From contig JAGKQI010000078.1 of assembly GCA_018806915.1 (NCBI GenBank), positions 1-64,000 of the forward strand: a stretch of 64,000 nucleotides of DNA. Direction: 5' to 3'. The stretch comes from Phytophthora colocasiae. Its lineage: Eukaryota > Oomycota > Peronosporomycetes > Peronosporales > Peronosporaceae. Under the pieces are notes generated by a model. The model saw nothing but the letters and a program-made list of their open reading frames with translations. It was not told the DNA's origin and did not search any database. Position numbers and translations under genes: made by a program. Below, piece by piece: positions 21,672-31,258 of this stretch (positions are counted from its first letter, which is position 1; every line of letters starts with the position of its first letter).

Positions 21672-22324
21672 GAAGAACTGAGTTCTGCAGTGCGTGAGAG
21701 GCACTGGGGCTCAGCCCCGAAGAGCTCCGTGCTCTTGAACACGGAACGTGTGAGCAAGCAGGGCTTGCTGGTCGTCCAGGTGGACGTGAAGGGCTTTGAG
21801 AAGCCGTGGATCGTGTTGATCGATTCGGGGGCGTCTGGCAACTACGTCAGACGCTCCACCGTTGAAGGTAGTCAGCAATATGCTGAGGCGCTTCGAGCGC
21901 GAAGAGGTGACACAGTCACAGTCCGTCTAGCGACGGGCGTCCGTGTCACGGTGGCCAAGGTCCCCATGGACCTGCGGCTGAAGTTCTTGGACTTCGATAG
22001 CGTGGAACGCTGCTTGGTCCTGGACCTGGATTCGAGGTACGACCTCATCCTTGGCATGGCGTGGCTGGAGCGCCACGAGCCATGGATTGATTGGAGGTCG
22101 AAGACCTTAGGTGCTACGCACTTCTCTCCTAGTGGAGCTTTGGCGAGTCATGAACCCACCTCTGCTAGGAAGCAGAAGCACTATTGGCGCGAGCATCGAG
22201 CCGAGTCGGCTATGATGCTGGAAGTCGGTGTGTCCGAGTTGGTGGACAGCACCGAGTACGAGGACCGCAGTCCTGTTGAGCGCGTAGCGCTGGTTGACAG
22301 TGAGTCAACGTGTGGGCAAAGCTC

Positions 22325-22740
22325 ACGTAACCCCTGTGGGGCGGCACGTACTCCGCCGAGTGACGCCGGTCATGGACCGTCACTGGATGCCGATGGCATC
22401 GGGCTTACCAGGCCGTGAACTGTGGGGCGGCACGTACTCCGTCGAGTGATACTGGTCGTGGACCAAGTCGATCGCTGAGTGTCTCTGACACTGGACCTGT
22501 TACGGTCATTGATTGTGCAGCGGCACGTACTCCGCTGAGCGGCATCGGTCGTCGACCGAGTGGATCGCAGAGTGTCACTGACACTGGGCCTGAAGGGGCC
22601 GAAACCTGTGCGGCGGCACGTACTCCGTCTAGTGACGTCGGCGGTAGACCGAGTCAGTCACTGAGTGTCACTGACACTGGGCCGGGCAAGGCCATAACCT
22701 GTGCGGCGGCACGTACTCCGTCGAGTGGACGTTCGTCGGC
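22325..22740 (+). repeat. In-frame tandem repeats in the protease-RT linker of element A
   Basis: Five imperfect copies of a unit centred on GCGGCACGTACTCCG, about 85-100 bp apart. They encode variants of C-AARTPSS followed by GR.PS.S.SV.DTGP. The frame change between protease and RT frames falls in this block (about 22416), which fits replication slippage. Elements B and C carry different repeats at the same place. Confidence 0.8.
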
Positions 22741-25700
22741 TAGGCGACGACGTCGTAAGGCCCTATGGGCGGGACGCTCTGCGTCTGAGTCGTCCGTGAC
22801 GTCAAGTGTCAACGCACGGGAGGGCTGTGGGCAGCTATACACTCTGGTTGATGGAGTGGACGGCAGTGCCGAAGGCAGCGTCCTGCTGGACGGACTGCCG
22901 AGTGTTGACAAGCTCCTTGAGCTAGAAGAGATGTCGTTCGCCGACTTTGGCGATGCCTTGAAGGCTGGCGAACTCGCCGAGGTGGTCATCGTTCGACCTG
23001 AAGAGGAGTTAAACTCATCGTCCCTCGTTGACGAGTCCGTCTTGGCCGAGGTCAAGAAGGCGCTGAGCGCCAGGAGTGGATCGGAGATCCTCAAGAATCC
23101 CTCGGATCCCTTCTACTCCTTGCTGAAGGAATATGGAGACGTTGTCTCAAAGGAACCACCGAGTGGCCTGCCTCCTGACCGAGGCGTTCGTCACGAGATC
23201 GACTTAGTTCCCGGAACTAAATACTGCGTGACCCGGCAGTGGCCTCTTCCTAAAGAGCAATGCGACGTCATTGACGCCTTCTTCCGTGCTAAGCACGCGG
23301 CGGGTCTCGTGCGCGAGAGCAAGTCCCCGCACTCCGCGCCAACGTTCTGTGTCAGAAAGCCGAATGGCAAGTGGCGTATCGTTCACGCTTTTAACAAGCT
23401 CAACGCTGCCACGATTCCGGCGCAGACGCCGATTCCTAGGAAGGATGTTCTTCAGAACAACATGGTGGGTTGCACCATGTACAGTGCGCTCGACTTAGTC
23501 GATGGCTACTATCAGCTGCTCATGCGAGCCAGTGATATTCCGCTTACAGCGGTGAGCACCCCGAGCGGTATGCTCTGGGAGTGGCTCGTCATGCCCCAAG
23601 GGCTGTCGAATGCGCCTGCAACGTTCAATCGTCTAGTGGCGCAGTTGTTCAGGCCCCTACGGGCATTCGCACAGACGTACTTTGACGATGTGTTCGTCCA
23701 CAGTCGTGCTGAGCACGGGAAGACTGATGTCGAGGTACACGTGGAACACGTGAGAGCAGTGCTCGAGTGCATGCGCACCAACAAGTTGTACGCCAACGCG
23801 GACAAGTGCGTCTTTGGCGCGGAAGAAATCCCTTTCCTAGGGTGCTTCATTGGGAAGCATGGCCTTCGTGCTGATCCAGCAAAGGTCAAGGCCATTGTGG
23901 ACTGGCCGGTTCCCTTGAACCAGAAGGACTTGCGTAAGTGGCTGGGCTTGGCCAACTACTTGCACAAGTACAGCGAGAACTACGCTGAGTTGGCTCGGCC
24001 ACTGTCGGATCTCCTTAAGAAGGATGCCGAATGGGTATGGCGTGCTGAGCACGAAAGTGCGTTCACTCGTATCAAGGATAGCCTGCTTCAGGCACCGATA
24101 CTGGCGTTGCCAGACCCCGATCGTCCGTTCATCGTCGTCTGTGACGCCTCGGACTTTGCCATCGGCAGTGCTTTGCTACAAGCGGACGCCGACGGGCGCG
24201 AACGCGTCATTGCGTTTGAGTCTCGGCAGCTCAAGGCTGCTGAGAAGAACTATCCAGTTCATGACAAGGAGCTACTTGCGATGAAGTACGCTCTCGTCAA
24301 ATTCAGGGTTCACCTGCTCGGCTCCAAGCCGTTTTGTGATCTACACGGATCATGCGTCACTACGCACAGCGACGCAGTCGCCTCACCTCTCGCAGAGGAT
24401 GGCCCGATGGCTCTCCTTCTTTGCGGAGTATAACTTCGAGGTGAAGTACAAGCCTGGCAGGCAGAACGTCCTCGCTGACGCGTTATCACGTCGCCCGGAC
24501 TATGAGTTATCTCATGTCACCTCGGTGACGTCGTCCGTGACGGACATGGTTCGAGCAGCGTACGCTCAGGACGACTCTTGTGTCGCGCTGCTTTAAGCTC
24601 TAGGGAGCGATGAGTTTAAGGACTCAAAGGTGACTCTGTCACGACGCCTAAAGGCGAGACTCCAACGCTATAGCCTGGAAGGCGGTCTGCTGTACTACAG
24701 CACGGGTCAGGATGACCCACCACGTGTGGTGGTTCCTCACGATGAGGACCTGAAGTATCGTATCCTCTATGAGGCCCACGACACGCCCACAAGCGGCCAC
24801 CTCGGTCGCGAGAAGACCTACGGCTCGGTGAGCTCCATGTACTGGTGGCCGAAGATGTACAAGTGGGTCAGCACATATGTGCACACGTGCGAGACGTGTC
24901 AGCGGGTTAAACCCTCGCCGCATGCGGCAGCGCCTTTGGCGAGCTTGCCTGTACCCTCTGGGTGTTGGCAGTCCATGAGTATGGACTTCGTGTTTGGCCT
25001 GCCGAAGGATACGGCAGGCAACACGGGCGTTGTGGTCTTTGTTGACCGTCTGAGCAAGATGGCTCACCTAGCGGCTGTGCCGGACACCGTCGATGGCGCT
25101 GGTACAGCGACGATCTTTATCGATCGGGTCTTCCGCCAGCATGGGCTGCCAGAGACCATTGTCTCGGATCGAGACCCTCGTTTCACGGGTCACTTCTGGA
25201 CGTCCGTCTTCAAAGTGCTTGGCACTCGACTGGACATGTCCACGGCGGATCATCCGCAGACCGACGGTCAGACTGAACGCGTGAACCGCGTCCTGGAGGA
25301 CATCCTCCGCAGCGTATGCGCTGAAACGCCGAAGCGTTGGAGCGCTATGCTCCCTCTCGTTGAGTTCTCAATGAACAACGCGGTGCATGCCTCGACAGGC
25401 TTCACCCCGTTCTACGTGAACGGCCTTGCGCATCCGCGCGTCCCGCTCACTCCGCCACGCGGTAGCCTTGGGCTTGGTGGGGGAGAGGCTGTGCCGTCGC
25501 TCGACTCCGAGCTTGCTGATGTCAGCCCCCTTGCTGTTCGCAAGCAAGTCGATGACTTCCTCTCGATGAGGCTTAGCGTCTTACGCCGTGTGCGTGACGC
25601 AATGGCTGAAAGCCAAGATGTTCAAAAGGAATAAGCTGATGCCAAAGGCAGAAGCAACATGTGGGAGTTCAAGGTCGGTGACCACGTTTTATTAAACGCT

Positions 25701-26459
25701 AAGAACCTGCCTACACACGCAGTGTCAGCCGTCTTCAAGACGAAGTTGCGGCCGCGCTTCATTGGACCGTTCACGGTCGTGGCCAAGAAGGGCCTGGCAT
25801 ACACGCTTGACTTGCCAAAGCGTATGCGAACACATCCTGTGTTCTACGTGGGCTTGCTTAAGCCATATCGGGACCCTGCTCTTGTGAGTTCTGAGGCGCT
25901 GGCGCCGGGTCGGACGAAGACTGCACGGCAGCAGGTGGCAGAGCCACAGGTGGTTGCATCCGAACCAACAGGTCTTGTCAATCCGGAGCAACGTGATGCT
26001 CGAGGTCATAGACCCGCTGATGCAGCACCAGAGGCGACTCAGACCGGTCCCCGCGACTCTAGGTCTCCTCGAGACCAGTCGCTAAGCGATGGGTCGGATG
26101 ACCGACGTGGTGGTCGTGCTCCTTCACCGAGCCGACGCGGGTCTGCAAGCAATGCAGCGCGTCTACATTCGCAGCGCGAGAACCCATCGACCGCTCGTCC
26201 TCCTCCTGCTCTGCTCGATGAGCAAGGTGAGCTTCACTATCACGTGGATCGCCTGATGGCGCGGCGTCTTCGCCAAGGACACAACCAGTATCTGGTGAAG
26301 TGGCGAGGTTACCCTCACTCACAGAACTCGTGGGAGTTTGAGGTGCCACTACGGCAGGATTGCCCCGACGTCGTTGACGCGTATGATCGGGCACACCCGG
26401 TGTCAGACCGCCCGGTGGGCGTGCGACGGAGTCGCCGGGTGCCAAGCACCTCCCACTAA

Positions 26460-27360
26460 GGTGGGAGTCCACAGGGTCGTTGCTGAGCTCAGGCTCTGAC
26501 CCGTAGCTGCAATACTTGCAGCGAGCACGTCGGTGCCGTCGACGTGGCATCGAATGCTCAAACTGCAAGCGCAGTAGAGCTACATGCGCCTTGCGCGCGT
26601 GTTTCAAGGGTCTTTGACCCTTTAACAATACTGGCCTATGGCCCGGAGCTTCGCGATCATGAAGCGAAGATGGTTCGTGATGAACAACCGTCTTAATGAC
26701 GTTCTGTCTAAACGGCAAGTGGTGATAGAAACGGATTCTATCCGATCACCTGACGCTAGAAGCGTTCAATGGGTATGACTATGTCATGAGGCACTGTGGA
26801 TGCCAGGGATGCCAATGTATTGGACCCCGCATGCTGCATAGCAGTAGGAGGTAGGTAAGCTCCTCCTGAGCGACAGCTTAGCTGTCTGGTGCTCGTTGTC
26901 GTGTCTACGACTGTGCTGAGCACGTGTATTCACAAGACACAGTGTCTGTGACACATAGTGGCGCTTGCGCCTGCTTCAAGGACAACTTGGGCATCAAGCC
27001 CTGCACACAGTGCTCATCCGAGGGTCACATTAACTGTGAAGCGAGTGGGCCCCACTGCTGTGTGGTTTGTGGAACCGTTGGTAGCTTGGAAGGCTTGCCC
27101 TGTGGATCACTGATCCAGTAGTATCATAGATACGCCACCTGTGGCCTTCTTTCCATGCCCGTAGAGCCCCTTGACTCGAGCCAGTAGGCTCTTATGCTTG
27201 GTAAGCATTGGGCCCAAGTGTGTACCAAGTGGCATCGCGTACGGAGGCTTGTAACACGCACGAGAGACAGCGCCGTCCGCGCAAGGCAAGGTGCTGTGGC
27301 CATCGGCCGATAATCGCGTCGTGTGTTTACACTTTCCGGATACGGTATCCGGAATCTTGG
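26460..27360 (+). other. Untranslated 3' region of element A
   Basis: About 900 bp between the chromodomain stop and the polypurine tract. No convincing reading frame on either strand and no counterpart of the antisense frame found in elements B and C. Confidence 0.6.
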
Positions 27361-27370
27361 TGGGGGAGAG
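27358..27370 (+). other. Polypurine tract of element A
   Basis: TGGTGGGGGAGAG lies directly before the 3' LTR, where plus-strand DNA synthesis is primed. Elements B and C have a similar AAGTGGGGGAGGA. Confidence 0.85.
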
Positions 27371-27791
27371 TGTAACGGGGATGTTACACGAATGTTTCTC
27401 GTTGGTGTGTGACACACGTGGATACATTTATGTGGGTACATAATGGTGTGTGACACTCATGATACATTTATGTGGGTACATAATGGTGTGGCACACACGA
27501 GCAGATACGTAGATGGCCTCAGAGCCTCACGTTGCATTTTGATTAGGATTTAGTATGTTAGATACTAAATCCGTTACATTTAGGATTAGGGCAATAAAGT
27601 CAATAAAAATCAGTTTGCATTTTACATAGTTAGTGTTAGTCCTTTGTTATAGGGACACTGACTCTGTGAGTCCCGTATTTAGTGGACTACTTGGTTCTTG
27701 TATAGAACCGAAGGCTAGTGCCTTGCAAGCAGGACTCTACGAGTCAACTAAACTTCCTCTGTGCCGTGTACACCTACGCAACCCCGCTGCA
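27371..27791 (+). repeat. 3' LTR of element A
   Basis: 421 bp, TGTAAC...GCTGCA, with two visible differences from the 5' copy. Followed by the TGCTT target duplication at 27792-27796. Confidence 0.95.
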
Positions 27792-27796
27792 TGCTT

Positions 27797-28475
27797 CCCG
27801 TGCGTTCTGCTCCTGTCGCCTATTTGCCAGAGCTTCCAGGTCATCATTACCTTCCCGTTCCAATACGTATTTTTTATTTGTTCGCTTGACTCACTGGATA
27901 AAGTCTCGATGCTATTATCAACAACCTTTATAAAAGGGGAATTACCCATTTAGTTCTCAAAACTGAACTGTTTATTATTTTATTGCGGCTAGCCGTTTTG
28001 GTGCACATGTATGTGGTTAACCATCTAACAAAGTAAAACCAAGTGAGGCCTAAATCTTAACAGTCATTTTTTTCTCAGCTGCCTCCTGGCGGGCCTGCTT
28101 CTCAAGACGTCCAACCTCCTCCTATTCCGGGCGGTCCAGCTCCTTCCAGGCGAGTACTAGTACATATGATAGTACATTATCAAAATATTCTGTTTGAGGT
28201 GCTGTACGAGCATCTCAAGCACCTGGCAGCGAACCTTCATTATGTTCAGCGAACGGTGCCAGCTTCGATTCACCTCCAATATTAATTGTGGTTGATCACT
28301 AGAAAATTACTGATAGATAAGAGTTTGTTTATAATTGGCCAAACTGGCTACCGTATGATCGTAGTCCTAAGGGTCACACATCAAACCTTTGTGCAAATCA
28401 TTTGCATCGACATGTGCCTGCTAATTGCTGTTTTACGAAGTTACACACAGCATTTTATTAAGCATCATCAGTAGT
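27797..28475. other. Spacer without recognised genes
   Basis: Moderately AT-rich sequence after element A. No gene, RNA or repeat identified. Confidence 0.5.
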
Positions 28476-29012
28476 TTACTTTGTGCCATCTCCACTACTG
28501 TCTCGCTCGTCTCCACCAATGTCATCGTCCGAGTCAATGTCTCCGCTTGCGAGACTGCAATTCTCTAGCTCCTGCACAATATCGCTTCCAGTTACGACAA
28601 AACAGGCTCCATCATCTACCACTCTGGTATCATTCAAGATTCCAACCGCCCGGAAACCGTTAATGACTGTACTTGCCAATTTTCCCATCATTGAGATACC
28701 CAGTGCGTAGTATCACTTCTACTCGGCAGCTTCAACTTAAACACACCTTCTGTTTGGTCTTTGCGCAGTCGCATGATCTCAATCTCTGCATCACCTTGAG
28801 TCGGGTCTTTTCGGGCTTTGAGAACTGCATTTTGTAACCGTACTCGTTCGCTGTGCCGAACCCGCACGATATTCCACAAGCTGATCTCGAAGCCGTGAAA
28901 TCCAAAGAGCCCATAAATCCGACTTAAATGGATTGTTCCACGATACATCTGTAGGTTGACAAACGTACGTGTATCGTGGAGGGATTTTGCGCTGAACAAG
29001 CACTTCCCTCAA
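28476..29012 (-). pseudogene. pogo-like (Tc1/mariner) transposase, C-terminal remnant
   Basis: Reading leftwards, a frame holds RYTYVCQPTDVSWNNPFKSD followed by LWALWISRLRDQLVEY. This resembles the Q-P-x-D-V-x-x-N-x-PFK segment at the end of the pogo/CENP-B-type DDE domain. After frame changes near 28830 and 28700 the similarity resumes with TVINGFRAVGI and an acidic tail ending at 28476. The N-terminal DNA-binding half is not found nearby. At least two frameshifts make it non-functional. The assignment rests on motif recognition. Confidence 0.5.
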
Positions 29013-29379
29013 ATTACAGCGGTGATGTGGATGGACAGAAACCCCGTGTACATGCTGTCTAGCGGTGGTAGTCGCACCATGGGTACTGTTAATAAGTATG
29101 TTCTCGACTTTGGAAATTTTCTAGCAACATTTCTCACCTTATCTACATGACATTTAGTGAGACGCGTACACGGAGAGATGCAGGAGGTGCCAGCTCCGAC
29201 CGCTGGATGGGTGGTGTTGACGTTCACGACCAGCTTCGTATGCAGCGGTACAGGTCCAGCTAGCCTACAAGTTCCGAGAGTATTATCGGACTTTGTTTTT
29301 AGGCCTTCTTGATAAGGCCTTGGTGAACACGCATTTATAGTGCATCGCTACCATCGGGAAGGTGAATAACAAGCCCCCC

Positions 29380-29695
29380 CCCAAAACACTTTGCGTTTAT
29401 GGAGGGATTGATGGAGCACCTTCCGGATATCGACTCTGCCGACGCATTTGGCGCAATCCTGGTAGGAAATATGTTGGCATGATACTCTTATCAGTTGTGA
29501 GCAATCGAGAAGGCCGTACCGTCGACTGCCGTGGGAGCACCCAGGACAGAAGTACTTGGTAAACTTTCGAGGCTTGACCTTGTAGTACGCGCACACTTTG
29601 CAGTAACGGTGGCGCCGAGTCTCGCCTTCATTGTCCACGTCGCTTTCCTCGTCGACCTTGCCAGGGTTTTCTTCGAGCCAGTGTTCCCCTTCCAA
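29380..29695 (-). pseudogene. piggyBac-like transposase, C-terminal zinc-ribbon remnant
   Basis: A minus-strand frame has an acidic stretch, then RRHRYCKVCAYYKVK and TKYFCPGCSHGSRR, a C-x2-C...C-x2-C arrangement like the cysteine-rich tail of piggyBac-derived transposases. The rest of the protein is missing, and a neighbouring frame (29491-29769) seems to hold its upstream continuation. Low confidence: other zinc-ribbon proteins could give this pattern. Confidence 0.35.
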
Positions 29696-29769
29696 TTATT
29701 GTTCCTGCTGAGATTGTGCTGAAGGTGTTCGCGCCAGTGACACCACTGTGCGCTCTCGTGCAGTAGCAT

Positions 29770-31052
29770 CAGCCTACAAACGAAGCTTTGTGAAGCGAGT
29801 AACGATTATTGAACAACGCGAGCACAGAAGAACCTTTTGTAACTACCCGTGTGCTCTATACGCAACTGACGTAAGTTTCAACCTGCCTATCGCCCAAGCG
29901 GTCGGTTTGCATAGCAAAAAACCTACTTTAGTGGCAAGCACAAAATGTATGTACGGGTACAAACTCTAGTGCTCGGTGGCTGGCTCCAAGTCGGACTTGA
30001 CGATGTTCCTTGATAGAAAGGCTGTACACATGGACAATGCGCGTCGCACACGATCAGCATTCCAGCGTCCTGCCCCGTACCGCCGTCTAGCTCAAGAGGA
30101 CCAGTTGTCACAAGCCTTTTAGTATCTCTACAACCAGCAATGTTTTCATTTTTTTACTATGCGATTTTCTCACAAAGTGTGTTTTCCTAAGCAGGAGAGC
30201 ATATATTACCTGTTTCGAGAGCTTGCTATCGAGCCGTTCTGGCAGTTGAACTTGACCCATGTAGCTGTCTTCCAGCACACTCTTAAAATAATATTTATTA
30301 AATTCCACATATTACGACTGCATGTTTTGGTGAAAAATGTAATTTTTCCTTTCTATTTTTTCACAAAATATAAAATTCGTAAAGCCGAAAGTTTGAATAG
30401 ATCAATACAAACTTTGTTATTCATGAAATGCAATCCTAATAAATGTTGCTTCATTATTGTTATCTACTGATTTGTGGATTTACCAAGCCTTCAATGGCGA
30501 AAAACAAGGCATATTTTCTTCATTTTGCTGCATTTCAGATATTTCTCGTCCTTATACCTCGGTCAAAAAAAAAAAAAACACACACACACATTCAAGTATC
30601 CAGTATGGCCTAATTAATACATGAGGAGGACATTCTTTTGACCAAAGGCCATTCTCGACCACTGGAAATGTCCGATGGGCAGATGAGTGCTGACATCAGT
30701 TGCACACGCTCCGTCATCCTGATAGCCCAGAATCCCCTGTATCTGATGAGTCTAAACGGGTGTCGTTAGCTGATCAAATGTTCAGTGCGGGTAGAACGAG
30801 ACCCATGAGCTCCTTTGGGGCGTAAAATAAGTTTACCGCCTGGTCCACGTTCATCATCAGCTACTTGTCAGCAACGCTGAACCCACGCCTAGAAGGAGAC
30901 TAGGTGGAGACCAATCTCCCCCCCCCCAAAAAAGGAGATTAAAAACCTTATGAGATCGATCTCTCGAGGTTTTTCATCTCAGTCTCTCGTTCTTAGCAAT
31001 AGCGAGTCGTATCTAATCGGAGAGAGATTCTGGAGATTTCTGGAGGTTCCTG
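29770..31052. other. AT-rich spacer, right part of the insertion
   Basis: No gene recognised. It contains an A14 run followed by (CA)6 at 30565-30590, and purine/pyrimidine tracts around 30900-31040 up to the junction with the tRNA array remnant. Confidence 0.5.
30565..30590. repeat. Simple repeat A14-(CA)6
   Basis: Mono- and dinucleotide run. It could be the decayed A-tail of a retroposon, but no element body is recognisable upstream. Confidence 0.8.
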
Positions 31053-31258
31053 ACCCCAATAGATTTCGAGTCTATCGCCTTAACCGCTCGGCCAAGCTGT
31101 CCTAGCAGACCACTACACCCTCCAAACGCCACACAAAATTGAAACCCTTCTAGCGCATACACAAGTCTGCACACACGCGCTGCATACACGTCACAGACTC
31201 AACCGCCATGCCGCCACCCCTGCATGCACTCGACATCGCTCTGCACGCCTACTACACG
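31053..31258 (-). repeat. Displaced end of the tRNA array (5' half of unit 38 plus spacer)
   Basis: Bases 31053-31101 encode the tRNA 5' acceptor, D arm, anticodon arm (CGA) and start of the variable arm. Then comes about 157 bp of array spacer with several substitutions. Similarity stops at about 31258, so this is the true right edge of the array. It is in the same orientation and exactly complements the 15755 break. Confidence 0.92.

Larger units (their letters stand above)
21630..26459 (+). pseudogene. pol: Pro-pol polyprotein of element A, broken
   Basis: Makes the enzymes of retrotransposition. Protease has LIDSGASGNYVRR (near 21818). A repeat-rich linker follows, then RT with the YFDD active site at 23678-23689, RNase H (VVCDASDFAIGSALLQ, near 24140), and integrase with an HHCC finger (24770-24910) and DDE residues (SMDFVFG, VSDRDPRF, TERVNRVLED). 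The C-terminal chromodomain (YLVKWRGYP..NSWE, near 26290) is thought to steer integration to chromatin marks. Breaks: a frame change at about 22416, one extra T in TTTT near 24334, and in-frame TAA at 24594 and 25632. From 24336 on, everything is in one frame. Homopolymer and single-base breaks beside near-identical LTRs could be real or sequencing errors. Confidence 0.9.
20214..27791 (+). mobile_element. Ty3/gypsy chromodomain retrotransposon, element A
   Basis: Complete element: 421-bp LTRs at both ends (TGTAAC...GCTGCA), TGCTT target duplications at 20209-20213 and 27792-27796, a primer-binding site just inside the 5' LTR and a purine tract before the 3' LTR. Internal order is gag, protease, reverse transcriptase, RNase H, integrase, chromodomain, the order of Ty3/gypsy chromoviruses. 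The two LTRs differ at only two bases that I can see, so the insertion is young. Even so, pol has two in-frame TAA codons and two frame changes, and the gag zinc knuckle is shortened. Confidence 0.95.
15756..31052. other. 15.3-kb composite insertion splitting tRNA unit 38
   Basis: Everything between the two halves of tRNA unit 38 is foreign to the array: a PIF-like transposase remnant, a complete hAT element, a complete Ty3/gypsy element, and pogo-like and piggyBac-like remnants. The outer ends (GCGTCACCAC on the left, GGAGGTTCCTG on the right) show no inverted repeats to each other and no target duplication beyond AC. The original event could therefore have been end-joining of foreign DNA, or an element that later lost its ends. 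The hAT and gypsy elements came later, since each carries its own target duplication inside this block. Confidence 0.8.

Noticed and set aside
26059..26718. 219-codon minus-strand frame in element A as a homologue of the antisense frame in B
   Set aside because: No sequence similarity to the B frame. It lies antisense to the chromodomain region and has low-complexity composition.
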